Assembly (NCBI GenBank): GCA_037953625.1
Contig: CM075654.1
Location: 22,127,501-22,191,500 of the forward strand
From: Crotalaria pallida
Taxonomy: Eukaryota; Streptophyta; Magnoliopsida; Fabales; Fabaceae
DNA length: 64,000 nt
Direction of reading: 5' to 3'
Positions 25,037-36,563 of the stretch are shown here, piece after piece. Both the position numbers and the translations under genes were made by a program. Position 1 is the stretch's first letter, and each line of letters begins with the position of its first letter. A model generated the notes under the pieces. That model was not told the origin of the DNA, did no database searches, and saw only the letters and a program-made list of their open reading frames with translations.

Positions 25037-25690
25037 TTTAATGTGTCAGAGCAGTTCTTTCCTTTCGACCTGAGGGAAAGTAATCCCGATCCCACTGGGA
25101 CACTCTCATCTCAAGCTTCCTGACCAGAAGTGAGACCCATACAAGTGAAAACTTTTGAATGTCAAATGAATTTGTATATGTTTGATACTATTGTTGAGTA
25201 TATTTGAAATGAACTGAATAGGTTTATGTTTGCATTGGGAATACTGACAATTGACAACGTAAGAGAAATTATTTACGGAAACGGAAGAGAATCGAATTCT
25301 TTGGAAACTAAGCAGATCCCTTAGTGATTCAAAGAATTGGATATTGTGAGTATTCACCCAATTGCAAACAGGAAACCTAAGTGATATGAACACGATTAGT
25401 CGAGAGCGTAAATGTTGAGTTTTTGGACTAATCGAAAGTTAAAGTTTTATACAAAGGAAATCTGGTTAATGTCAATGCATTCGAGCATGTAGTACAGGAA
25501 CTCAATCGAATTGCGAGGGCTACTACCACCGATTAAATGTAGTGTTGGAAATGGCCAATCCGACATTATATCTATCGGGAGATGAAGTCACCGAAATTCA
25601 AAAGTTTGTGCACTATCGATAATTTGTAAACGATTTCCTATGTATGAAACCTTAATGCCAATGATATGTTTCTCCTTGCTTCGCTATGTT
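25037..25690 (+). mobile_element. LARD-B internal region, left part
   Basis: Begins with a decayed PBS (25041-25052, TGTGTCAGAGC against TGGTATCAGAGC), then GAGGGAAAGT and CTCTCATCTCAAGCTTC blocks shared with LARD-A. No coding sequence. Ends with ATGTT (25686-25690), the left copy of the type-M duplication. Confidence 0.75.
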
Positions 25691-25834
25691 TGTAACATCC
25701 CAATTTTCGCTTCAAAAACCTTAACTGATTTATTATCAATTTATTGTAAAAATGAGGCCATTTTTTTTTTGTAAAACATGAGTTCGTTAACGGCTATTGT
25801 CACTTAACTGAAAATCGAGTTGTCACTTTAAAAC

Positions 25835-28413
25835 TGTAACATCCCAATATTTTATTCCAAGTTAATTAGGAAAACATAAGCTAGAATTTATGATAAAAAC
25901 CATAGGAAGCCAAGGATAGGAGTTAAGGGTAGTGTCTTCGAGTTAGAATTTGTCTTAATAGGAGTTTTCATTAGAGTAATCGATTACTCTGTAGGAGTTA
26001 ATCGATTACTAGCTCTCTGATAGAATCTCTTTGATGTTGCAGCATTTTAAATCGATTACTCTTAAGGAAGTAATCGATTATCTCAGGTGTTAATCGATTA
26101 CTTGGGGTCAATTAATCGATTATCAGTGCTCTGGTTTTTGTATGATGCTGTTAAAATAATCGATTAATTGGAGGAAGTAATCGATTATTGTGGCAAAGTA
26201 ATTGATTACTTAAGGTCTGATGCAGAAAATAAAAATAAAGTTTGGGGGCAGAAACGTAATTTCCACCCCCTTATCCTCTATTTCAGCCACACACCCTTTT
26301 CCCTTATCATTTGCTCGACTTTCCCTCTCTCTCTTCCTCTCTTTCTCTCTTCTTCTCCCTCTTATACGTGTTTCCTCTTCCCTCTTCCACCCAAACCATC
26401 ACCAAACCTCTACCAACACCCATTAATAACCAAGCTCCCACCTTCAATCCTCCTTCCATGGTGACCCATCTTCTTCCTCACGCTTTCTTCTTAAGTCTTT
26501 CTCTCTCTTTCATGGATCTCTCCTCCTCCATGAACTCGCACTCCATATCCACCCCCAAACCACCATCAACCACCATCAAGCACCCAAATCCACCCTTTCA
26601 AACCTTCACCCATGAGATCCATCTCCTTCCTCATGTCTTTGCCTTCATCTCTTCCCTTGGCGGCCCTTTCTCTCTTCATGAAGCTTTCTCTCTCCTCTAG
26701 GGTTTGTTTTCTCTCTCCTCCAATCTTGAAGAACGAAATGGAGATCGGTCTAGAGAACGGGAAACAAGGTGGATCCGGAGTAGATTTGGGGTCCTTGGAG
26801 CTTTGTGTGGGCTCTCTCTCCTTCTCTAAGGTAAGGGGAGTCTCTTTTCCACACTTTGAGTTAGGGATAGTTGGGGTATATAATAGGATTTGGGATAAGT
26901 AGTTAAATTGGGTTGTGGATAGCAAAATAGCACCTGTTATAAGTTGATTTAGGGAGAATGAATGTATTTTAATTTAATTTAACAATTTGATTTAATTGTC
27001 ATAAATTTGCTAAAAACCCCTTTATGTATGTTGTAAATGTAGGAAGTGAAGAACCCTAAGGAGTTGACTTATATTTAAGCTCTCTGAGACATACCTGAGT
27101 ATGTCGATTGATCTGTGATGCATGTTGTTTGCTGAGAGTTGCTAGGTTCGTTATATGTGCATGGAATGAGTATATTACGATTAAGTATTAAATAATGTGA
27201 TATTGTAATAATGTTGGCTATGAGGTGGTGAAATGGCTAATGGACATAAGGATGTATTCAAGTATAAGTAATTAATTATGAGATAATCAATAATGCAAGC
27301 TAGTAGGTGGTAAGAGGATTAGTGTTCATAAGGATATAACATGGCTTAATTGATAATTGTTATTTAATGATGAATATATTGATTGAGTATGCGTGAAGAT
27401 GAGTTATAATCTTAGTTGGAATATATATATATGTGTGTGTGTTTACGTTTTACATTGGTGAATAGTGTTAGAGTGGTAAAATGATGTTGATTATTGGTGA
27501 GTGTGTGATGTTTGGAATTTAAAGTGTGTGAGTGCATGAATGTGGATTCTTGCTTCTTGCTAGTGAATAATTAAATTGAATTATAAAAGAGACTAAGCTG
27601 AAACTATGATTAATCCTTGGATACACCGATCCATTAGGTGCCCTGTTAGGTGACAAGTTACCCATTAGGTACAAGTTACCCAATCCAGGTGAAAGTTACC
27701 TATTAGGCCCCGTAAACGACCCGTTAGGCAGGTGTACCTAATGGATCAATCATGCTGCACAAATAATAAGGAAATATAATAGAGAAAGAGTACAAGTGGA
27801 AGTGAAAGAGTTAAAAAGATGTTTTAGTCCTGACGGGTGTCAACCGTGGCCTAATAAGTGGAAACGACCTGGATTGGGTGAAAATCCTAGTGGGTGAGAG
27901 ACGACCTAACAGGTGCGCTAATTCCTAATGGTAAAGAAAAGAGGAAAATGTTTTGAAATATGAAGTGATGTGTGTGTATGTTGTCCTCTGACCGTGAGGA
28001 AACATGCGAGGTTTTATGTTGGGTGTGTTGTCCTCTGACCGTGAGGAGACACATGTTAAATGGTTTATAATGGGAAGTGAAGATGTGATGTATTTTGTTA
28101 TTCATGGCTTGGTTTGATTATGATGCTTAAGTTTTTATTATGTGCTCTTTATTATCTTCTAATTCACTGTGTTGTGAAAAGGTCTCACCCTTATGTGGTT
28201 ATCATTTTAGGTGAATGAAGAGGAGCTTGAGGATCAGAGTGTCGCAGCGGAGGATTTGGAAAGAAGGAAATTAGAAGTTGCGCTACTCATATTGTAATTG
28301 AAATACCCCAATTTCATATGTAAACTTGATTTATGAAAAGAAATTTTTAAGTTCTTCAATTTAATTATTAGACTTATTAAGTGATATTTTATATAAAAAC
28401 TTGGGGTGTTACA
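25835..28413 (+). repeat. LARD-A 5' LTR
   Basis: TGTAACATCCC to GGGGTGTTACA. Contains eight AATCGATT words plus one AATTGATT (25979-26207), a CT-rich leader (from 26310), an intron-like segment (GT 26831 to AG 27042, 212 nt), an AT/GT simple repeat (27420-27442), TTAGGTG-type degenerate repeats (27610-27930), a 22-bp direct repeat (27979 and 28026) and a second acceptor-like TCATTTTAG (28209-28210). The 129-codon frame at 26311 is identical in kind in the other LTR and is probably leader sequence. Confidence 0.92.
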
Positions 28414-31400
28414 TTATGGTATCAGAGCAGTTCCTTCCTTCCAACCTGAGGGAAAGTGGTCCCGATCTCGCTGCGAACACTCTCATCTCAAGCTTCTTCT
28501 CAAGAGGTGAGACCCTTTTAAGTGAAAATTTTAATGTTTGGTGATTGATGCAAATATTTGATAGTTAAAGAGAATATAATGTGATTCTTTGGGAACCTAA
28601 GCAGGATCCCTTAGGGATTCAAAGAATTGCATCCTATAAGTGTGGCACGTTTGTAAGCGGAAAACATCAAAGGTGCAATTTGATTCTTGTTTAAGGGATG
28701 CAAAGTCTAAGTTGAGTTAATTAATAGTTAAAGTTTCTTACAAAGGAAATCTTACTAATTATTAACGGAGTGCATAAACTATAACTGGATAACGAAAGCT
28801 ATTACCACTGATGAAATGTAGTGTCGGAACTGGCCAATCCGATGTTGCATTTACCAGGAGGTGATGTCGTCGAAATCTAGGAGTTTGTGCATCATCGTGA
28901 ATTAGTAATGGATCTCCTGTGTATAAAACTTATGTGATAATTCTTTTATGTTTGCTTGCTTTGCTAAGTGCTTTGTGTGTGATCTTAATGTTTGTTTGTT
29001 GAGTAATTTGGAGTCAAAATAATTGAACCGGGATTAGAAATGGAACCGCATGAAACAAATAAAATCATAAATCTCGAATACTAATCCAACCAAGTGATTA
29101 AAGTCATGTTGATTTGATTAGTATTCAAGAGAACGAAAAATAATGTTTATACTAAATTAATGAGCGGTTCTGTAGCTAAACTTGATTCAAGTGACTGTGA
29201 CATCAAATGAAAATTTGGCATCGAGAATCAATCGATAGGATTTAAAACACTGAATCATATTAATTTGAGTTACAAATAAAAACAAACTTTTTTCCCAATA
29301 TGAGAAGTGGTTTGAATTCAATCCAAAGGGGTCTCGAAATATGCTTACATGTGGAATGGTGTAGTGTTAAAGTAAGCGAACAAAAATTAGAAGTGGAATC
29401 ATGAGAATCAAAACAATTTACTACCTCGATTCTAATCTAACCGAATGACCCAGTTTGCATCGGTTAGACTAAAATCCATAAAAACAACAAAAACATCTTT
29501 ATTGAACTCGTGGTTGATTCCACCACTAATTTGATTTCTGGTGACTTTAATATTAATCGAAAGTCAAGTTGAAGCTTCTAATGATTGAACTTGAATCCTG
29601 AGCTATTATAATAAAACTTTGTAACGAAAAGAGATTTATTTAATCGAGGATGGGGTTAAAATTCAACATAGAAGTTCTTACCTCACTTTTGATTATATCA
29701 TTGGTAGTGCATTGGTATATGTGAAAAAGTCTATATTTATGTGGGAATGAGTTTAAATTTTCAAAAATGTTTTCAAACCATTTTGGGATTAATAACTTTT
29801 CAATTGCACTCTTTATGTTTGAGATCCCAAATTACTTTCCACTAACCATTGACTAAAAGTGTTGTTTTTGAAAATTGTGTTCTTGATGAAATTGAATTTT
29901 GTTTGTGTATGCTTAATTGATATGTGTGCTTGATAGGTCTTTATGCAAAGTGAAATTTGTATTTGATGCTTGTGAGTGTTTAAAATGAATTTCAAAAGTT
30001 TGCACCGAACCACAATCATTCTAAATGGATCGTGAGGTCGCACAACAAATTTTCAAGAACTAGTAAGAAAAGCAAGGATTTCTAAGTGATCGAGTAGTGA
30101 ATTAACTTAACTGTTTGTAACCAAGTCTCACATCGATCCAATAGGAACCCTTCTTATGCGACTCAAACCAATTCGGAATGAAAACTCAAATTTTAAACTT
30201 GAAGTAAAAAGGGAATATAATTGTTGTAACTCTCATAGAATGAATTAAACTAAATTTTTCCAAGCTCAAGGCACATTCCCTCTTTATTTTAGTTTATCTA
30301 TCTTGAGTGATTTGTCACTCCTTCATCTAGGATCTTACGAAATTAGAAGAAGGTAACTCCTCATGGTAAGGTGCATGATTAAAAGTTTTAGTGAATCTTC
30401 AAATGAAGTTAATTGTTCCTCATCAAGAGAGGAACCTAATTTGCAAAAGAATTTGTTTTTATAAATGTATTATTGTTTTCTAAATGTTCCACTAGTATGG
30501 GATTCTCTTTCTAAATTTTAAATCCCCATACCTAGTGATTTTTCGAACCAAATATTTTAAAGACATATGTGTTTGTGGTTAAGTGTTTTTTTTGGGTAAT
30601 CATGGTTTTTATATAAAGGAGAAACGAAGTTTTTGAGTTTAGGCTATTTATTTGACTTGGAAGAATTGATATAAGCACCCTAAGGTTGAATTATTGTCTT
30701 ATGTAAAACTTCAAGCCAATTGGAGCAAGCTATTGTTAAAAACAAAATGAATTTAATATGCTCTAATCGGTTTGAACATTTTACACAACCTTGGGCTAAG
30801 AATAGGTGATGTCCCATCAAATTTTGAAGCCAGTTGGAGTTTGTTTGCTATTTCTAAATGGATTTGACATAGGTTCACCCCGGCCATTACAAATCTTTTA
30901 CAAAGTGGTCATAGGGTAAAAAGTGAACCTAATGAACTCTGATTGACTTGAAGATCTGCTATAATGTTCTTGTAATTTCAGGGACACTGTCTTCCAATTC
31001 TTCAAAAACCCTTGGGAAATTAAATTTATAAAAACGCATTTTTGGTTGCAAGCTATGAAAGTCCTATTTCCAGAACTCCTTTATAAACACTTTCTAATAA
31101 GTGTGATGATATTTGAGCATGTGTTTGTAGAGGTGAGTACTAGCCCTAAGTTAGGCTAAGAATAGTTAGGAAGGAAGCCAAGTTGAGTTATGTTTAGGTT
31201 TAAGGTGTAAGATGTTGTGGACTGCTGTTGTGAATGTTTGACCCTTAAATGATGTATACATGCTTTATGTTTGTGTGAACGATGGATGTGTTTGATTAGA
31301 GTTTAGATTTAGGATATAAGTGGTAGGTTTAGAGTTAAATTATAACCAACCCTTTAGGGAAATAGTGTTTAGAGTGTTTTAAGTTCCTCGTCTAATCTTT

Positions 31401-31675
31401 GAAGTAGGATTCCGGAAGAAAGCCAGTTGACCTTGGGAATCTGTTAGAATAGTTTCCTTGAGGTTGACCCGAATTAAACCATAGTTGGTACTCTTCAATG
31501 AGTACAAGAGTCTAATGGCATATACATGCGAAATGGTATGCCAATCCCAAGTGGGGGAGTAGAACCAAAGTGAAGTAAGTAGTGTAGCTTAGAAAACCCT
31601 CTTTCGGGATGGTTCTCCTTGTGAAGGAAGTTAAACGGAATTTCGGGGACGAAATTCCAATAAGTGGGGGAGAAT
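28414..31675 (+). mobile_element. LARD-A internal region, non-coding
   Basis: 3,262 bp containing the PBS at 28417-28428 (exact TGGTATCAGAGC) and a PPT at 31662-31675 (AAGTGGGGGAGAAT) after the GGAATTTCGGGGACGAAATTCC inverted repeat. The longest open frame is 76 codons on the minus strand, and no retroviral protein motif appears. Stretches such as GAACCCTTCTTA, GCGACTCAAA and CAATTCGGAATGAAAACTC (about 30145-30190) recur in LARD-B at 40530-40560, so the interior is conserved between the elements without being coding. Confidence 0.85.
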
Positions 31676-34278
31676 TGTAACATCCCAATATTTTATTCCA
31701 AGTTAATTAGGAAAACATAAGCTGGAATTTCTGATAAAAACCATAGGAAGCCAAGGATAGGAGCTAAGGGTAGTGTCTTCGAGTTAGAATTTGTCTTAAT
31801 AGGAGTTTTCATTAGAGTAATCGATTACTCTGTAGGAGTTAATCGATTACTAGCTCTCTGGTAGAATCTCTTTGATGTTGCAGCATTTTAAATCGATTAC
31901 TCTTAAGGAAGTAATCGATTATCTCAGGTGTTAATCGATTACTTGGGGTCAATTAATCGATTATCAGTGCTTTGGTTTTTGTATGATGCTGTTAAAATAA
32001 TCGATTAATTGGAGGAAGTAATCGATTATTGTGGCAAAGTAATCGATTACTCTTTGCAAGTAATCGATTACTTCAGGTCTGATGCAGAAAATAAAAATAA
32101 AGTTTCTGGGCAGAAACGTAATTTCCACCCCCTTATCCTCTATTTCAGCCACACACCCTTCTCCCTTATCATTTGCTCGATTTTCCCTCTCTCTCTTCCT
32201 CTCTTTCTCTCTTCTTCTCCCTCTTATACGTGTTTCCTCTTCCCACTTCCACCGAAACCATCACCAAACCTCTACCAACACCCATTAATAACCAAGCTCC
32301 CACCTTCAATCCTCCTTCCATGGTGACCCATCTTCTTCCTCACGCTTTCTTCTTAAGTCTTTCTCTCTCTTTCATGGATCTCTCCTCCTCCATGAACTCA
32401 CACTCCATATCCACCCCCAAACCACCATCAACCACCATCAAGCACCCAAATCCATCCTTTCAAACCTTCACCCATGAGATCCATCTCCTTCCTCATGTCT
32501 TTGCCTTCATCTCTTCCCTTGGTGGCCCTTTCTCTCTTCATGAAGCTTTCTCTCTCCTCTAGGGTTTGTTTTCTCTCTCCTCCAATCTTGAAGAACGGAA
32601 TGGAGATCGGTCTAGAGAACGGGAAACAAGGTGGATCCGGAGTAGATTTGGGGTCCTTGGAGCTTTGTGTGGGCTCTCTCTCCCTCTCTAAGGTAAGGGG
32701 AGTCTCTTTTCCACACTTTGAGTTAGGGATAGTTGGGGTATATAATAGGATTTGGGCTAAGTAGTTAAATTGGGTTGTGGATAGCAAAATAGCACCTGTT
32801 ATAAGTTGATTTAGGGAGAATGAATGTATTTTGATTTAATTTAACAATTTGATTTAATTGTCATCAATTTGCTAAAAACCCCTTTATGTATGTTGTAAAT
32901 GTAGGAAATGAAGAACCCTAAGTAGTTGACTTATATTTAAGCACTCTGAGACATACCTGAGTATGTCGATTGCTCTGTGATGCATGTTGTTTGTTGAGAG
33001 TTGCTAGGTTCGTTATATGTGCGTTGAATGAGTATATTACGATTAAGTATTAAATAATGTGATATTGTAATAATGTTGGCTATGAGGTGGTGAAATGGCT
33101 AATGGACATAAGGATGTATTCAAGAATAAGTAATTAATTATGAGATAATCAATAATGCAAGCTAGTAGGTGGTAAGAGGATTAGTGTTCATAAGGATATA
33201 ACATGGCTTAATTGATAGTTGTTATTTAATGATGAATATATTGATTGAGTATGCGTGAAGATGAGTTATAATCTTAGTTGGAATATATATATATATGTGT
33301 GTGTGTTTACGTTTTACATTGATGAATAGTGTTAGAGTGGTAAAATGATGTTGATTATTGGTGAGTGTGTGATGTTTGGAATTTAAAGTGTGTGAGTGCA
33401 TGAATGTGGATTATTGCTTCTTGCTAGTGAATAATTAAATTGAATTATAAAAGAGACTAAGCTGCAACTATGATTGATCCTTGGATACACCGACCCATTA
33501 GGTGCCCTGTTAGGTGACAAGTTACCCATTAGGTACAAGTTACCCAATCCAGGTGAAAGTTACCTATTAGGCCCCGTAAACGACCCGTTAGGCGGGTGTA
33601 CCTAATGGATCAATCATGCTGCACAAATAATAAGGAAATATAATAGAGAAAGAGTACAAGTGGAAGTGAAAGAGTTAAAAAGATGTTTTAGTCCTGACGG
33701 GTGTCAACCGTAGCCTAATAGGTGGAAACGACCTGGATTGGGTGAAAATCCTAGTGGGTGAGAAACGACCTAACAGGTGCGCTAATTCCTAATGGTAAAG
33801 AAAAGAGGAAAATGTTTTGAAAGATGAAGAGATGTGTGTGTATGTTGTCCTCTGACCGTGAGGAAACATGCGAGGTTTTATGTTGGGTGTGTTGTCCTCT
33901 GACCGTGAGGAGACACATGTTAAATGGTTTATAATGGGAAGTGAAGATGTGATGTATTTTGTTATTCATGGCTTGGTTTGATTATGATGCTTAAGTTTTT
34001 ATTATGTGCTCTTTATTATCTTCTAATTCACTGTGTTGTGAAAAGGTCTCACCCTTATGTGGTTATCATTTTAGGTGAATGAAGAGGAGCTTGAGGATCA
34101 GAGTGTCGCAGCGGAGGATTTGGAAAGAAGGAAATTAGAAGTTGCGCTACTCATATTGTAATTGAAATACCCCAATTTCATATGTAAACTTGATTTATGA
34201 AAATAAATTTTTAAGTTCTTCAATTTAATTATTAGACTTATTAAGTGATATTTTATATAAAAACTTGGGGTGTTACAA
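31676..34278 (+). repeat. LARD-A 3' LTR
   Basis: Nearly identical to the 5' LTR but 24 bp longer. Most of the difference is one extra AATCGATT unit at about 32041-32075, giving ten exact words. The intron-like segment is GT 32693 to AG 32904, again 212 nt. It ends next to the right AAAAC duplication. Confidence 0.92.
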
Positions 34279-34531
34279 AAACATCTCATAACCGAAACAC
34301 CATTAACATCTCATAACATCATCATCATTATAATTATCATGAACCAAAAACATCAGAGTCTCACCTCCAGCAGTTTTCCAAAAGCAGTTCATAATTACAA
34401 AAGATTACAACCCAGGTTTTGAAACTTACTTAAAAACATAATTAAAAGTAGCTTGATTACATCCATAGTACTTCACAAGGTAATCCTCGATTGGGAACTT
34501 AGATCCTAGACACTAAGACATCTAGACACAG

Positions 34532-34990
34532 AACATTGGGCTTCATTCTTCATCCGAACTAACATCCGCTTCCATCTCCTCACTAGAATCCGCCTCCGCT
34601 TCGTGACCAGAGTCACTTGCGTCTTCCTCCTCCATTGGCTATGGAATCACCGCGGCTAACGGTGCGGGTTGACCATCATATTCATGATGTTTCCTCGGTC
34701 CGCCATCCTGATAGTCACGAAGAGTGACCTATCCTACATGCACGTCCAGACTCGTCCCTCGCAAAATGTGCCTGGGATCATCGATCTCCAACCGAGTTTC
34801 ACCTCTCCATATCCAACCTTCAGGGACAACCTCCCATGCTCCTCCTTGAAGAGGACACATGTGAATCGCTACACGATATGCCATCTACCCGTTGCAATAC
34901 CGGCAAATGCCAATACCACAACATGGTAGGAGAGAGTCAGTGTTCCGAACACTAATGGGTTGACCACGCGATCTCAGGGTAGACTCAATA
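34532..34990 (-). pseudogene. Decayed coding frame with acidic C-terminus inside type-M LTR
   Basis: One minus-strand frame runs about 150 codons to a TGA, interrupted by three stops, all TAG. Transitions from CAG or TGG would explain each, but there is no intact copy to confirm it. Visible: a Cys-rich patch near the start (LLPCCGIGICRYC), a middle with WEVVPEGWIWRGETRLEIDD, and an acidic Ser/Glu/Asp tail ending VSSDEE. The composition is protein-like and richer in G+C than its surroundings. A pyrimidine tract ending AG (about 35005-34988) could be a splice acceptor before it. I do not recognise the family and assign no function. It could be a captured host exon or an accessory ORF of the element. 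Confidence 0.5.
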
Positions 34991-36491
34991 GAAAGACAGG
35001 CAAATAACAGGACAAAATGATATAACCAGAATAGAACAATATATCCAGAGCAGTATAACATAAACATGTAGCACAGTGCAGTTACATCCTCCTCGTCATA
35101 AGTAAACATGTTATACAAATAGCATGTATGAATCACATATAAACAAAGCATATCATAGTATTTCATTTATATCAAGATCATTATTCATTGCCATATAATT
35201 CATTGCACTTAAGATCACAAATCTTTGCAAGAATCCAACCCTTATCACACATTTTCTCAATCTTTCAGAAATTCATTTATGCTTTCATTCTTGAAATCTT
35301 TCATCATTCTTAAGTTTTATCATAATCGGTTCACTGAATGAGGTGGGGAAAAACCATCATTGAGAAAAAACAACACACACGTCTACATCTCCTCGGTCAT
35401 CCATCCAACCTAGTCAGAAGCTAACAGGAGTACAGGACCTTTACCACGCGGGCACGACAGCTGTCTTAACAATCAAATGGCTCCAAGCCAAGAGAACTCT
35501 AGAAAATCGGGTACAGTCTCAAATCAATTCAATTCATATCATATAATCAAGGCTCACTGTAGAAAACTCGGGTACAGTGGCAAATCACAAATGCCCCGTT
35601 CCAGTCCCTCTCACTGTTCTAGATTTGCAATCAAGGGGGTGACAGTACTATTTCTAGTTCGCGATGCAGAACTTACCACGGCTTAGGACCCAGTCCCTAC
35701 CACGTTCGTATGCTACATGTGGCATTCGTTCCGCCTAGAAATATACTGCAGGCTTCTTGACGTTCACCGTCCTTGCCCTCCCCTCAAGCAATATCCACCT
35801 GAGTATCCCTAATACTCATGGTATCTTCCTCTCGACTACTTCGCACTCATTACTCACCGCGTATGTTAAAGTCTTTTAAAGTCTTTTATGTTCTTTTAAT
35901 TATCCTAAGGCCGGATCGCCCTTGATTCATCCCTTCGACAAGTCCCGACCACTAAGGGTTATATCCGTTCCCCAAAACATCACATATCTCTTTCACTTTC
36001 ACTAGCCACTTGGCATCAATTACATCAAACTGTTCCCGTAGGAAATTCTCATAATTCTCTTGCATCCTTTTTCATTCTCAATAGCCACTTGACAATCATC
36101 CTCAATCTTGAATCCTCAAGCATAATCTCAGCTTCATCAGCACATTCTCCGCATCATGAGCACAATCTCAACATCATTTCTTAACTGAAACATTCTCGGA
36201 TCTCATCACTTATCATCTTTCTTTAACTTTCCACTTAATCTCAAGTCTTACTCTTCCTCATGATTCTCATTAGCTCATATAACAACATTCAGATTTTCCA
36301 GACAGAATACAATATACTCAACAGTATAAACACAGTGAGATCCAATATATAACAAAACACTTATGCATCACATTTAACAAAACAGATAAACATTTAGCAC
36401 ATAATATATCACATAAATCTCAATACATAACATAGTCCATATACTCGGACTACAAGCCACCACGTTGTGGGATCACAGCACTCTCACTCAC

Positions 36492-36563
36492 CTCTTAACC
36501 CAGCAGGTGAAATGCCTTGTCCTCGATAGTCTTTCGCTTCTCCTTGCGATTGCGTTCCACCGT
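36492..36563 (-). other. Exon-like block in type-M LTR
   Basis: On the minus strand TATTCTTTAG ends at 36564, then 72 bp of balanced base composition and open frame, then the strong donor GTGAGTGAG (GT at 36491-36490). The copy at the left edge has the same donor at 1675 after a similar open block. This suggests an internal exon of the LTR transcript. Confidence 0.4.

Larger units (their letters stand above)
25835..34278 (+). mobile_element. LARD-A: complete non-autonomous LTR element
   Basis: 8,444 bp with a perfect TSD AAAAC (25830-25834 and 34279-34283), LTRs of 2,579 and 2,603 bp, an exact iMet PBS, a polypurine tract and 3.26 kb of internal sequence without gag, protease, integrase, RT or RNase H motifs in any frame. 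The long LTRs and non-coding interior fit the LARD class (large retrotransposon derivative). The LTRs are almost identical by eye, so insertion was recent and the element must have used proteins from elsewhere. Related to LARD-B. Confidence 0.93.

Noticed and set aside
26311..26700. 129-codon frame repeated at 32173-32562 as a conserved gene
   Set aside because: Both lie in the two LTRs of one element, so identity is automatic. Composition follows the CT-rich leader and overlapping frames exist on the other strand.
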